Source: Phycisphaerales bacterium
Lineage (GTDB): Bacteria; Planctomycetota; Phycisphaerae; UBA1845; Fen-1342
NCBI GenBank assembly: GCA_016795025.1
Contig: JAEUIR010000001.1
Location: 19,687 to 83,686 of the forward strand
Direction: 5' to 3'
DNA: 64,000 nucleotides
The position numbers were made by a program, and so were the translations under genes. Shown one piece after another: positions 12,901 to 21,947 of this stretch. Below the pieces are notes generated by a model. The model was given only the letters and a program-made list of their open reading frames with translations. It did not search any database and was not told where the DNA came from. Every line of letters starts with the position of its first letter. Position 1 is the first letter of the stretch.

Positions 12901-13582
12901 CATTCGAGACTGGCGCGGCCGGATCTCGCGCACCGCCGGCCCCGTGCGAATCCACGATGTGCAGGGCGTGATTTGCGGCGGCGCGCTCGCCGGAGCGCTG
13001 GAATACGACCCGGATGTAAATCGTTACGAATTGACCGTGTCGCTAAAAGGGGCCAACGCGGATGAATTCCAGCAAAAGCCCGCCACGCCCGCCAGCAAAG
13101 GTCGCTTGGATGCGTCGCTCACGCTTCGCGGTATTGGCGCAAATGACGATTCGCGTATCGGCGCCGGCGATCTGCGCATCTATGACACGTCTTTCGTGAA
13201 AGTGCCCGTGCTCGCCGACCTGCTCGAATCACTCCGGCTGCGCAGCGATGTGGACGAGACGCTCGATTTTGCCCAGCTTCATTTTGCGTGGGAAGGGCGC
13301 GTGCTGCGGCTTACCGACGTCGAGATTCACGGGCGAGACATTCGTCTCGTCGGCGAGGGCCTGTGGAACATCGACACTGATCGCGTCGAATTGCTGCTGG
13401 TCGGCGCGAATCCGCGCAATTGGCCGCGGATCGCGGTGCTGAGCGATGTCGTTGAGCTCGCGGGATCAGAGCTTGTTCAATACCGCGTGTCGGGTACGGT
13501 TCAGAAACCAGAGATTGTGCCGGAGCCTTTGCATCGACTGACCGATCCGATCCGCCGCCTCATCGCTCGTTCGCAACGGTGA
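9998..13582 (+). CDS. AsmA-like, TamB/YhdP-type membrane-anchored protein
   Basis: A 1,194-residue protein with a strongly basic N-terminus (RAEKKRRRKRRAP), one transmembrane helix (about residues 18-40) and a long periplasmic beta-rich body. Its C-terminal section (about 1,090-1,180) has phrases typical of the AsmA-like C-terminal domain: LDFAQLHFAWEGRVLRLTDV, LVGEGLWNIDTDRVELLLVG and YRVSGTVQKPEIV. Family members are long beta-groove proteins between inner and outer membrane, implicated in phospholipid transport. The first in-frame ATG that begins a sensible anchor is at 9998; the frame stays open further upstream but runs inside the citrate synthase gene. It shares the strand with citrate synthase, with no obvious functional link. 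Confidence 0.8.
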   Translation: MFGRSPTARAEKKRRRKRRAPLILAVAALLLTLAAFIGYRLLTDPTRLRSMVVFALQSVGIQQPAIGTVEFALPAEIVLSHLELSSTDARQLGLPVDYADMQVALRIDGARLAFAWSDLFAGRVWPQRATVESAVMRIERRDALSPDTPNARDSSVPREGSGESTTAPRRPSFPADRLPEIHIRDLDVQLVETLSNASHLISRWRGRVSGEPSASGETGAAPAYTFRVTDHAEIHQEDNTEFERFSIQLLRGGFDASLTGLQLNTIAFLLPEAAVDLLRRVDLHGSLAIENVAVRNSRIESVTARLSNVDFCLPLESDTPLADRVFPLTNILMKVTVSSGPTRSGAITIDGRMRGAPLHGEVRLSAAAAPTTGAPASPGNELLAYSASIGIEDIVIPPHTEVPDLFRHPDLPRAARNFILDYEPSGRFRLAFDLSGRATLHEHGVEFHEIDMFSGVIEPRGARAMYAEFPYPLDDVYGALHIVNGGFDLDGITGMHGGARFRLDGHVDHSGPWTGLALRIRGDSVAMNQDLYAALPLGYRKLWAGASPVGLADVFATVSRPDGQTQNRPFPLDVHIETRWLNAGFNADAGLRLTDADGLITIGDELIIHDLYGYDGGASVRVSGGVSSRSKGGRDAAELRIEAHDMPLRRDASIIAGGDAGDESREPLKFTGVADVWGVSRNGADGRPTERYVAHVKDGVLQTGADACEWPGVNGWVVSDEQHLRILNIEGGDEHRHVSGEADIPLTGGAMRVRLDALDEDISQFLSCVAPPAMAPAANLLKLTGPGAISLAWDSVAGRDVLGVYAEVGAAWPPALPFKLSDLRGRLHTDGNSVQLEEVIARVGPQGTFFAAGGGWWSEGARDLVFEFGVKQLPIDAKLWAFITGSKPGPPSVQPKFAGDLEASITARIGESIDCDGEISVRDLRADVGLLLENCDGYFAGSAFLPPHRPAEFDLEFEFAVGRLAGRAIRDWRGRISRTAGPVRIHDVQGVICGGALAGALEYDPDVNRYELTVSLKGANADEFQQKPATPASKGRLDASLTLRGIGANDDSRIGAGDLRIYDTSFVKVPVLADLLESLRLRSDVDETLDFAQLHFAWEGRVLRLTDVEIHGRDIRLVGEGLWNIDTDRVELLLVGANPRNWPRIAVLSDVVELAGSELVQYRVSGTVQKPEIVPEPLHRLTDPIRRLIARSQR

Positions 13583-13677
13583 GGTCGATTCCAGCAGCGG
13601 ACCACGGTCAGCCCGCAGCGTCAACCCAATGCTTGATTGCGCTGCGCGTTCGTGCGGGTGGAAATTTGAATCCTCCG

Positions 13678-15369
13678 CTACTCCAAATACCCGAGATCGC
13701 TGAGGCGTTTTTCGAGAATCCGGCGATCCTGCTCGGAATAAACGGCCGCGTGCTCTTCGACCGCCTTCTTCACCGGCGGTTCGAGCTCGACCGTCGGCGC
13801 CGATGTGAACACGTCGTTCAGCACGCGCCCCTCCATATCGACCGGCACGCGCAGCCCCAGCGACGCCAGAATCGTCGGCGCAATATCTACAATGTGCGCC
13901 GTCGTGCGCAGCCCCCCGCGCACACCGGGCCCGCCCATCGCCAGAATGCCTTCAATACGATGCGTGCCTTCGAGCCGATCCTCAGCACACCAGCGCACCG
14001 TCTGGTCGCCTCGAATCTTCCGCACAACGGCCAGCCCCGGCTGAGGCACTAAAAGGAGGTCCGGCAAATCCGGATTGTCGTCCCGGCTACAGCCATACAG
14101 TTCTTCGGTGCGGTGCACCTCCGTAAAAACGCGGATTTCTTTTCCGTTCAGATCGCGCGCTGTCACCCGCGAAAACCGCTCGCGCAGCTCATTCCGCACA
14201 CGTTCGTAATCGCCTGGCTCGACAATTCCGTGCGGCTGGCGGCCCTTCAAGTTCAGGTACAGGAATCCGTAAATGCCGGCGTGCATCACGCATGCCTTTG
14301 TCCGCGACCAATCGACGGCCAACTCCGCCTCGATACCCCGATTCCCCTGCTCAAAGCGCGTCACTTTCCCCTTCGTCAGCCGATGCACCATCGATCCCGC
14401 TCGCTGAATCACCTGGTTCAGCGTGCTGCGCATCGACAGATAGCCCCACTTGCGCAGCAACAAGTTCGGCTGCGCTTTGCCGTCCAAGCTACCGTGGCCG
14501 TGATCCGACATGATCAACACGGTCGCCTGATGCCGCTCGGCATACTCAAAGAGCTGCCCAAGCACGTCGTCGAGGCGCTTGAAGCAATTCGCCGCCAGCT
14601 CGGCTCGATCGGGGTACTTCCAGTTATAGCGCGGATCGAGGTACTTCCACGCTTTGTGTTGCAGATTGTCCACCAGCTTGAACAGCACCATCATGACGTC
14701 CCACCCGTACTTTTCCCCGCATAATTCGGTGAGCTTCCAGCCTTGATCGAAGCTGTTGCTGATGTAGTCGAGGTTTTCGGTCAAAACGTCGTCGCCCCCA
14801 AGCGCCCGTCGCCGCCAGTTGGTGCGATAGTTGTAATTCGGTATGACGCGGAAAATTTCCTGCTTTAGCTCGCGCGGCCAGGTGAACTCTGCGTCGATGC
14901 TCGGCGTCTCAAAGCCGCTGATCATGAAGCCGTTCACGGGCTTCGGCGGATACGTCATCGGCACGTTGATGCTGCCGACGCGCAGGCCCTTTTCGCTCAA
15001 GAGTTCCCAAAGCGTCTTTTCGCGAATCTCGTACGTGCTGTTAAACGTCAGCGAGTGCGCTCGCGGCTCATACTTTTCGAAATCCAGGATGCCGTGCCGC
15101 CCCGGTCCCTTGCCGGTCATGAACGTCGTCCAGGCCGCGGGAGTGATCGGCGGACGGGTTGACATCAACACGCCGCGCACACCCAGTTCGCAGAACCGCT
15201 TAAAATGCGGCATCTGCCCGGCATCCATCAATGGATCGAGCACATCAAACGTCGCCCCGTCAAGACCGATCAGCAGATATTTGTTCACGGTGACCGGCAG
15301 CGGTCGGCTCGCGCTAGTTTGCCGCGCCGCCGTCGGCGGATGACTGACCGCTGTTGTCATGGAATTCAT
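13678..15369 (-). CDS. alkaline phosphatase superfamily protein (type I phosphodiesterase/nucleotide pyrophosphatase-like)
   Basis: A predicted metal-dependent phosphodiesterase or phosphatase of the alkaline-phosphatase fold, 563 residues. Near the N-terminus, LIGLDGATFDVLDPLM supplies a metal Asp, and PPITPAAWTTFMTGKGPGRHG holds the likely nucleophile Thr. SDHGHGS in the middle and GTHRIEGILAM further on fit the remaining metal ligands. No signal peptide is evident. The start is uncertain. GGAGG lies only 3 bases before the ATG at 15369 and 12 before a second ATG at 15360, and the frame is open to 15429. A candidate sigma-70 promoter lies about 110 bases upstream. Planctomycete genomes often carry such enzymes without an assigned substrate. 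Confidence 0.85.
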   Translation of the reverse strand: MNSMTTAVSHPPTAARQTSASRPLPVTVNKYLLIGLDGATFDVLDPLMDAGQMPHFKRFCELGVRGVLMSTRPPITPAAWTTFMTGKGPGRHGILDFEKYEPRAHSLTFNSTYEIREKTLWELLSEKGLRVGSINVPMTYPPKPVNGFMISGFETPSIDAEFTWPRELKQEIFRVIPNYNYRTNWRRRALGGDDVLTENLDYISNSFDQGWKLTELCGEKYGWDVMMVLFKLVDNLQHKAWKYLDPRYNWKYPDRAELAANCFKRLDDVLGQLFEYAERHQATVLIMSDHGHGSLDGKAQPNLLLRKWGYLSMRSTLNQVIQRAGSMVHRLTKGKVTRFEQGNRGIEAELAVDWSRTKACVMHAGIYGFLYLNLKGRQPHGIVEPGDYERVRNELRERFSRVTARDLNGKEIRVFTEVHRTEELYGCSRDDNPDLPDLLLVPQPGLAVVRKIRGDQTVRWCAEDRLEGTHRIEGILAMGGPGVRGGLRTTAHIVDIAPTILASLGLRVPVDMEGRVLNDVFTSAPTVELEPPVKKAVEEHAAVYSEQDRRILEKRLSDLGYLE

Positions 15370-15479
15370 GAACCTCCATCGCTCTTCTCGAAGCGCACCC
15401 GTTCGGCCACCGCCATTGCCGCGCCCCAACGCTCGCCGCCTGGTTGCCTGGATCAGCCCGCACGAATAATGTAGCCTGG

Positions 15480-15508
15480 ACTATATTTTGTATACGCCAC
15501 TCACGCAA
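15480..15508 (-). promoter_or_regulatory. candidate sigma-70 promoter for the phosphatase-superfamily gene
   Basis: Read on the minus strand, TTGCGT and TATAGT are separated by exactly 17 bases, close to TTGACA-N17-TATAAT. The pair sits in a noticeably AT-rich patch of an otherwise GC-rich intergenic region, about 110 bases before the downstream start. Confidence 0.45.
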
Positions 15509-15651
15509 GCCAATCGTAACGCATGTTAATGCAATATTTGCTGAGCGCCCGCTCCGGCCTGAAAATTCCCACGGGACCATGCCCGCCTCCGGCCCCATAG
15601 CGGCAAATTCCATCCAGCGAGACCCCCATTCATGATTTCCAATCTAAGATA

Positions 15652-16233
15652 GTGGTCTCGGAGGACTTGCTGATCGCGCGTCAGTCTCAGCTCGAGCCGC
15701 TCGATGAATTCGTCCGCCGCGTCTGGCGCGACGACGTCGCCCCACTTTTGCGCGATCGCCGCGCCGTCCAGCGAAAAGCGACCGCCCGCACTGGCGGCCG
15801 CGTCGCCGCCTCGGCCGGCTTGCTGCTCGACGGCGTTCTTGGCCTGCGCGGCAAGCCGTTCACGCGCTTTATGACGGTGTTGGGCACGAGCGTCGGTGCG
15901 ATGGTTCCCGACCTGTTGGATTGGAAATGGCTCGGCGAATTCGCGGACGAAGCCGATCGCCAAACGGTCGATCAGCAGGTGCAGCGACGCGCCGCAGAAC
16001 TCGATGATCGGGCTGCACTGGAACTATTCGGTCTCACACCCGTGGCCTCGCTCGACGCGCTCAAATCCGCCTGGCGCGCCGCGGCGCAGCGCTGGCATCC
16101 CGACAAAGCCCGCTCGCCGCAACAGTCTGCCGAATACCGCATCGCGTTCATCGCGTATCAAACCGCGTATGAGGAACTCTGCCGAGCTTATGAAATAGGC
16201 CGACTGCCACATCATTCTTCTGCCGGCGGATAA
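15652..16233 (+). CDS. J-domain (DnaJ-like) protein
   Basis: A 193-residue protein whose C-terminal third (about residues 122-185) is a J-domain: ALELFGLTP, helix LKSAWRAAAQRW, then the HPD motif in WHPDKA and a helix ending YEELCRAYE. J-domains stimulate Hsp70/DnaK ATPase. The N-terminal part has a hydrophobic stretch (AASAGLLLDGVLGL, then FMTVLGTSVGAMVPDLLDW) that may be membrane-associated. Other DnaJ features (Gly/Phe region, zinc fingers) are absent, so this is a specialised co-chaperone. The start is given as the GTG at 15652 and is uncertain, with no clear ribosome site. Confidence 0.75.
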   Translation: MVSEDLLIARQSQLEPLDEFVRRVWRDDVAPLLRDRRAVQRKATARTGGRVAASAGLLLDGVLGLRGKPFTRFMTVLGTSVGAMVPDLLDWKWLGEFADEADRQTVDQQVQRRAAELDDRAALELFGLTPVASLDALKSAWRAAAQRWHPDKARSPQQSAEYRIAFIAYQTAYEELCRAYEIGRLPHHSSAGG

Positions 16234-16267
16234 AGCCCCCAGCGAGATCGCCGTCGCTGCGAGGTTT

Positions 16268-18119
16268 TCAACCCTCCCGCAAATCGATTTCCAACACCGC
16301 GACCGCATGCTTCAATCCATAATTCTCGATTACCTGCGGATGCAACTCACCCATGACTCCCAATGCGCGGCCATCTTCCAATGAGATTTCCGCGCAGCGC
16401 CCGCGGATGAAACTCGGATGTTCGATTGCCTTCACGCGAACTGCGATATCCATCTCATGCGTTCGGCAGGTTCGGCGAGGTGCTGGCCCGCACCAAGAAG
16501 AAGCTCGACGAAGCCAGCAGCAGCATCGATGCCGCGGCCACGCGCCGCTGCTCGCGCGCCCCGGTTTCAACGCCCGCGTCCGCGAACGACACGTCGCCGA
16601 CTTCGAAGATGCGCTGGGGCAATTCGTATTGTTTATTGATCGACAGCGTATGCAGCAACCCCGGTAGCAACGAGACGCGCGCGATGGTTTGCTCGCTGCT
16701 GATGGGGTGTTCGATTCGCACGGCACATGGGTCCACCGGCAGATTCCAACGCGAAAACGCCGCGTCCTCGTTCAGCAGCACCAGCGTCATCACCTGATGA
16801 AATCCCAAACCCACCATCACGCGACGCGCCACCGCGCTGCGCTCTTCCAGCGCTCGCGGCCGCCCCGGCGCATAAGCCGGCAGGATCACCGGCGAAAGCT
16901 TCTCATAGCCCAGCGCGACCGCCGCGTCCTCGATCAAATCGATCGGATGCAAAATGTCATTTCGCCATGCCGGCACGCGCACGCGCAGTTCCGCGCCATT
17001 CGCGGTGACGCCATGCCCCATGCGCTCCAGCAGCCCGGACAATTCGCCGACCGAAAGCTGGATGCCGATTGTGTCCGACGCCAGCGACGCATCGAGCGCC
17101 ATTTCCGTCGTCGCGAAATTCGGCGTGACCACTGGGCCGCGCTCGTATTCGACCTTCACACCTTCAATCTGCAACTCCGGCATGACCTCCTTCAGGCCGG
17201 CCACCAGAATGTTCAGCGCCCGATCCACGGTGCGCTGCGCCAGCCCGGTGACATCCACGAAGCACTGCCGCGTGGCAAGCGTGACGCGCGTCGCCTCGCT
17301 GTTGATGATCGGCGGCATGCTCATCACCTTGCCGTCGGCGTCGGTCAGCAGCGGATATTCGCTGAATTTCGCCAGCAGATGCGCGTACGCGCGCCCCGTC
17401 TTGTGCTTCTGGAGAACCTCTCGCGGCGTCATGCTCGCGCCGGCGTCGCCTTCGGCATAACCGAGCGGAACGAATCGCAGCTCGTCAGGCCCGACAGCGC
17501 GGTAAGCAAACGGCGCAGCGCCCGCCGCGTTCACTTTGTCGAGGTCGTATACGCCGATGCTGGCCAGCTTGCGATCGCGTCCCAGCGCCCAGTGCAGGTC
17601 TTCCTGAAGATTCATCAGCAGCTTGATGCGCTCGTCGTCGAATCGCACATTTCTCAGCACCGCGCACGCGATCGCCGGGCGATAGGACGCGTCGCGCGAC
17701 AAGCGTGGATCGACCCGCACCGACAGCTTCGCCGGCAACACGGGATAGTCGATCAATCCCGTCCGAATACCCAGAAATCCGCGCATGTAGCGCGCCATTC
17801 CGCCCGCATCGAAAATATCCGGCCGCACGGCCAACATGTCGAGCCGCGCGACGCGATGCGAACCGGACTTGACGAGCGCGTCAGGCCGATCGCGAAATTC
17901 CACGCCGCATTTCGCGCAATGCAGCGGCTCGCCCTGCGCTTCGGTGCGATCCATCACGTTGCTGCAAACGCGGCATGTAAACGCCGTGGTGGATGTCAGT
18001 TCATCCAGCTCGATCCCCATGTCATGCAGCGTCTGCGGCACGCGCGATTCGTCGATCACGCTTCGATCCGCGTTCACCAGCCGAAGCAGCAGGTCCAGCG
18101 GCATGTTGATTACAGGCAT
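16268..18119 (-). CDS. pheT: phenylalanyl-tRNA synthetase beta chain, archaeal/eukaryotic type, with an internal frameshift
   Basis: Beta subunit of PheRS, which charges tRNA-Phe. The frame from 18119 runs 554 residues to a TGA at 16455-16457. The missing C-terminal end then continues in the next frame from 16453 to 16268 (61 residues, EHPSFIRGRCAEI, GVMGELHPQVIENYG). Skipping one base at the TGA restores a normal protein. The B3/B4 region (RPAIACAVLRNVRFDDE, HWALGRDRKLASIGVYDLDK, MTPREVLQKHK, MPPIINSE) matches the short archaeal type, not the roughly 800-residue bacterial one. An extra zinc-ribbon-like insertion has Cys49, 52, 68 and 71. An essential gene is unlikely to be dead, so a sequencing error or recoding is the first explanation. 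No pheS is nearby. Confidence 0.85.
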
Positions 18120-18175
18120 TCGCGATTCACCTTAACCGTGTCGCCGGTTTTGCATTCGATCGCCACACCACGTCG

Positions 18176-20188
18176 CTATTTCAACAAATGCTCTTCCCAA
18201 AACATCGCATACAACATCGTTGCCAGGTCGCGATTCGCTTTTTTGCCAAAGCCGTGTCCCTCGTCGAGCGCCAGCGCATACCACACCGGCCTCCCCAATC
18301 CGCGAACCTTCGCGACGATCTGCTCGGCCTCCGAATACGGCACGCGCGGGTCGTTCTTTCCATGCGCAACAAAAAGCGCCGCCCGAATCTTCTCAGCGTT
18401 ATTCAGCGGCGAGATTTTCTCCAGCACCGCCGCCACGTCGGCTTTGCGCTCGTCGCCATACTCCGCGCGACGCAGATCGCGCCGATATTCCGGCGTCGTC
18501 TTCAGGAAGCTGATGAAGCTCGCGATGCCCACTACGTCGATACCCGCCTTGAAACGATCGGGATAGTTCGTCAGCGAACCCAGCACCATGTACCCGCCGT
18601 ACGAACCGCCCATGATCGCCACCCGCGACGGATCGAGGTCCGGCTGCTTCTCGATCCAGTCCAGCAGCGCGCCGATATCCTTCACCGAATCTTCCCGCTT
18701 CACGTCATTATCAAGCTGATGAAACGTGCGGCCATAGCCCGTCGAGCCGCGAACATTCGGTGCGATCACGCTGATGCCCAGCTCATTCGCCCAGTATTGA
18801 AAGCCTGACGAAAACGTCGGTTGAAATTGCGCTTCCGGCCCGCCATGCACGCTGATCACCACCGGCCGCCGTCCGGCGCCGCGGCCCTTGTAATAAAAGG
18901 CCGGGATCATTCGCGGCTTGCCGGCGGCCTGATCAAAAGTCGGATAGCGAATCAGCGTCGGCTCGACAAACGTCGCGGCATTCAAGCCGCCCACTTCGGA
19001 TTCGGTCCAGCGCGTCAGCTTCGCATCCGGAAACGTGATCGTGTACACGTCCGACGGCGTAGTGGACGAATTCACAGAAAACGCGGCCACGCCGCCCTTT
19101 GTCGCAAATCCGATTCCACCGATCACGCCGCTCGGAATCACGTCGATTCGCTTCGCGCCGTTTCCGTTGGCGTCGGCGAAGTAGACGCGCGAGTAGCCAT
19201 CTTCATTCACGATGAACGCAATGCCTTTCCCGGCCGGATCGACCGAAACATCTTCGACATCCCATTCCAGGTCGGGCGTCAGGCACTTCCACTCGCCATA
19301 GCCGAATTTCAGCGAGTAGAGCTTGCGAAACTCGCCATCGCGATCCGACGTGATGAAGATCGACTCGCCGTTGTTCGACCACGTCGCGCTGCCGTAATAC
19401 GCCGCCGGCGATTCCGGCGTGATCGGCGTTTGCTTTTTCGATTCTAGATCGACGACGTACCAGCGCGTCTCGCGCTCGGACAAATATTGCTGCACCAGCA
19501 GCTTGCTTTCGTCCGGGCTGAACTCGCCCGCGTAATACTGCCCCTCGACCTGCCAGATCATCTCCGGCTTCGCGCCGCCGGCGTCTTTTGAAGCCGCCGT
19601 GCTTTTGGCCTTCTGCAAGTCAGACAGATACAGATCGAAATCCTTTTCGTTGCGCGCAGTCCCCGTGAATGCCATCCACTTTCCGCTACGCGAAATCGAC
19701 GGACCCGCATGGCGGGATTTCCCATCCGTCAGCAGCTTCCACGCCCCGCTTTCCATGTCCATCAGGTAATACTGGCTCTTCTCGTCACCGCCCTTGTCCT
19801 TGCTGAATAACACATAACGCGTCCCGGAACCCGGAACAAAGCGGCCACCAGTCGGCTCGTCAAAAAAAGTGATTTGCTTGCGCATCCCCATCGGCTGCTT
19901 CACGAGGTGCAACTGGTTCGTGTTACCGAACCGCGTGCTCACCAACAGCGTCGAGCCGTCATCGCTGATGCTCGACAAACCGTGCGGCCGGACTTCCAGA
20001 TACTGCATCATCCGCTGGCGAACGCTGTCTGGGATTTCCGGAATGCCGTCGAGCACCATCTGGCCGATCTGACGCTTGCTCGCGTCCGCAGTCGCTGCCG
20101 GCTGGGCAGCGGATTGACCCAGCGCCACCGCGCCCGACAACAACCAAATCGCTGCAACCAGACTCGACAGATTCCTGAAGCGTGCCAT
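18176..20188 (-). CDS. S9 family serine peptidase (prolyl oligopeptidase-like), exported
   Basis: A 670-residue exported peptidase. Residues 1-25 form a signal peptide (SLVAAIWLLSGAVALGQS). A beta-propeller region (about 70-410) with recurring segments such as GPSISRSGKWMAFTG and SATWSNNGESIFITSDRDGE precedes an alpha/beta-hydrolase domain. The catalytic triad is visible: Ser529 in GGSYGGYM, Asp613 in GKNDPRVP and His645 in EGHGF. HGGPEAQ supplies the oxyanion-hole region. Propeller order and motifs fit the dipeptidyl-peptidase/acylaminoacyl-peptidase branch. It is divergent from the ymdB-type gene, with 187 bases between them. Confidence 0.93.
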   Translation of the reverse strand: MARFRNLSSLVAAIWLLSGAVALGQSAAQPAATADASKRQIGQMVLDGIPEIPDSVRQRMMQYLEVRPHGLSSISDDGSTLLVSTRFGNTNQLHLVKQPMGMRKQITFFDEPTGGRFVPGSGTRYVLFSKDKGGDEKSQYYLMDMESGAWKLLTDGKSRHAGPSISRSGKWMAFTGTARNEKDFDLYLSDLQKAKSTAASKDAGGAKPEMIWQVEGQYYAGEFSPDESKLLVQQYLSERETRWYVVDLESKKQTPITPESPAAYYGSATWSNNGESIFITSDRDGEFRKLYSLKFGYGEWKCLTPDLEWDVEDVSVDPAGKGIAFIVNEDGYSRVYFADANGNGAKRIDVIPSGVIGGIGFATKGGVAAFSVNSSTTPSDVYTITFPDAKLTRWTESEVGGLNAATFVEPTLIRYPTFDQAAGKPRMIPAFYYKGRGAGRRPVVISVHGGPEAQFQPTFSSGFQYWANELGISVIAPNVRGSTGYGRTFHQLDNDVKREDSVKDIGALLDWIEKQPDLDPSRVAIMGGSYGGYMVLGSLTNYPDRFKAGIDVVGIASFISFLKTTPEYRRDLRRAEYGDERKADVAAVLEKISPLNNAEKIRAALFVAHGKNDPRVPYSEAEQIVAKVRGLGRPVWYALALDEGHGFGKKANRDLATMLYAMFWEEHLLK

Positions 20189-20375
20189 TGCGTTCTCCCA
20201 TCATCGTGCGCGGTTAATCTCCACCGCGCACACGGCCACCGCGAATTCTCAGCAGGCGGCCGCAAACTCATCGGTTGATTTCACACGCTCGCCGGGTGTC
20301 GCCGCGCGAGCAAGCCGATATAGTATCGCGCGCGACCGGTCTGAACAGGTCCGCGGCTGTTGCGATCGAGACCAT

Positions 20376-21188
20376 ATGCGAATCCTGCTGATTGGCGACA
20401 TCGTCGGACGCCCCGGAAAACACGCCTGCTCTCAGATCATCCCCGCGCTGATCCGCGACCGCCACATCGATTTTGTCGTCGCCAACGCCGAAAACACCTG
20501 CGCCGGAAGCGGATTGACGCCCGCGATGTTTCGTAAGCTGATGCACTATGGCATCGATGTCTGCACGATGGGCGACCACATCTACAAACGCCGCGAAATT
20601 GTGGCGGTGCTGAACCAATCCGACCAGATCGTGCGCCCCGCCAATCTTCCCCTCGAAGCCGCGGGGCGCGAGATGACCATTGTGAAATCCCGCCTCGGCC
20701 CGCAGGTAGCGGTGATTTCCGTGCTCGGTCGCATTTTCATGAATATGCGCGGTGATTGCCCCTTTCATGCGGTCGATCGGTTGATCGCGTCATTGCCCGA
20801 TGACGTCAAGATCGTGCTCGTTGACGTGCATGCCGAAGCGACCAGTGAAAAAGTCGCCTTGGGCTGGCATCTCGACGGCCGCGCCACCGCCGTCGTCGGC
20901 ACGCATACGCATGTGCAGACCGCCGACGAGCGCGTCTTGCCGGGCGGAACCGCGTACATCACCGATCTCGGCATGACCGGCCCGCACGATTCCGTCCTCG
21001 GTCGCGACAAACGCGCCGTCATCGAAAATCTCATTACGACCATGCCGATTCCCTACGCCGTCGCCGGCGGCGATCCAAAGCTGAACGGCGTCATCGTCGA
21101 GTGCGACCCAGCCACCGGCCGGGCGACAGGCATCGAGCGCATCTCCATTCGCGAAGAGTCGCCAATCCCGGTGAGCGACGATGATTGA
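20376..21188 (+). CDS. ymdB: YmdB family metallophosphoesterase
   Basis: A binuclear-metal phosphodiesterase, 270 residues, of the family whose Bacillus member YmdB hydrolyses 2',3'-cyclic nucleotides and affects biofilm decisions. Motifs in order: LIGDIVGRPG (metal Asp8), VANAENTCAG (Glu/Asn), TMGDHIYKRREI, DVHAEATSEK (His) and GTHTHVQTADE (two His). The usual third motif is GNH; here it is GDH, an Asn-to-Asp change at a metal ligand. MTGPHDSVLG near residue 200 is also typical of the family. The ATG at 20376 is the natural start, since the metal Asp must lie close to the N-terminus. Confidence 0.9.
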   Translation: MRILLIGDIVGRPGKHACSQIIPALIRDRHIDFVVANAENTCAGSGLTPAMFRKLMHYGIDVCTMGDHIYKRREIVAVLNQSDQIVRPANLPLEAAGREMTIVKSRLGPQVAVISVLGRIFMNMRGDCPFHAVDRLIASLPDDVKIVLVDVHAEATSEKVALGWHLDGRATAVVGTHTHVQTADERVLPGGTAYITDLGMTGPHDSVLGRDKRAVIENLITTMPIPYAVAGGDPKLNGVIVECDPATGRATGIERISIREESPIPVSDDD

Positions 21189-21399
21189 ATCGGCGCGCAC
21201 ACGGTAACGCGATGGCAATCGTAATTGGAATCGATTACGGTCCGTTTAATTAGACCGAGTTTTCTCCAAGCCGTGTTTGCTTCGACAATCTCCCGCGTTT
21301 TTTCCGCAAAAAATTCAAGAATATGCGCAATGTCCAATTCGCTTTCGGCTATAAAGGGGTGTCAAGCGATTTCAACACTAAATCGAGCGGGAATTTCTG

Positions 21400-21696
21400 G
21401 TGGCCACAATCAGCGTCGTGCTGAAGCACGGATTCGCGGGTGAGAATGTCGTGGTCACGGTTGACGGGCGCGAGGTTTTTCAGCGCCAGGTGCGCACGCG
21501 CATGCAGATCGATCGCGCGGATGCTTGCGAGATTCCGGTGGATGCCGGAACGCACAGAGTCGGCGTTCGCATCGAAACGGCGGACGGTTCACGCACAATC
21601 GAGGCCAATGCCGAAGCCGGGCGGATGATCGTTGTGTCGCTGGTGGACGGTGTGCCACAAGTCAACGTCGCTGACGAAAACGCTGGGGATGCCTGA
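21400..21696 (+). CDS. small hypothetical protein
   Basis: A 98-residue protein starting at GTG 21400. I do not recognise a family. The sequence alternates strands (NVVVTVDGREVFQRQV, HRVGVRIETADGSRTIEAN, RMIVVSLVDGVPQVNV), suggesting a small beta-sandwich domain, somewhat like PEGA-type surface modules but without a signal peptide. It lies 211 bases after ymdB on the same strand. Codon use resembles the surrounding genes, which supports it being real. Confidence 0.55.
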   Translation: MATISVVLKHGFAGENVVVTVDGREVFQRQVRTRMQIDRADACEIPVDAGTHRVGVRIETADGSRTIEANAEAGRMIVVSLVDGVPQVNVADENAGDA

Positions 21697-21731
21697 ATCG
21701 CGCACGAGAGCTTGGTGCGCCGAACAAAACG

Positions 21732-21758
21732 GAGCCGCGGCCGAAAGGGAGCGGTCGC
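21732..21758 (+). repeat. dispersed GC-rich repeat, copy 1
   Basis: The segment reads GAGCCGCGGCCGAAAGGGAG followed by CGGTCGC. Related sequence occurs at 47183-47210 and, inverted and more diverged, at 28461-28490. The shared core is close to GCCGCG-N2-CG(T/A)AAGG(G/A)AGCGG. Here it lies between two same-strand genes. Confidence 0.5.
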
Positions 21759-21947
21759 TTCGAAAGCCAGTGAGGCGTTTTGTTCGCTACTCTTCGCCCT
21801 CGGCCGCGATCAGGCGAGCACAGGCGGACTGCTCGTAAATTCGTTCCACCACCATTGATTTGAGTTAGTCACGCATTGAAGCGGAACAATGCGCGCCGCG
21901 CGTGCGGCGCGCCACGCTCTTGTTACGTACCCACCCAGGGGACATCC

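Noticed and set aside
16689..18566. Long plus-strand open frame of about 625 codons across pheT and the S9 peptidase gene
   Set aside because: It is antisense to pheT over its whole early part and has an Arg/His/Gln-rich, repetitive composition with no family motif. High GC and biased codons in the real gene create such frames.
21238..21268. Terminator after ymdB from CGGTC/GACCG
   Set aside because: The stem has only 5 base pairs with a 10-base loop and a short T-run, too weak to report.
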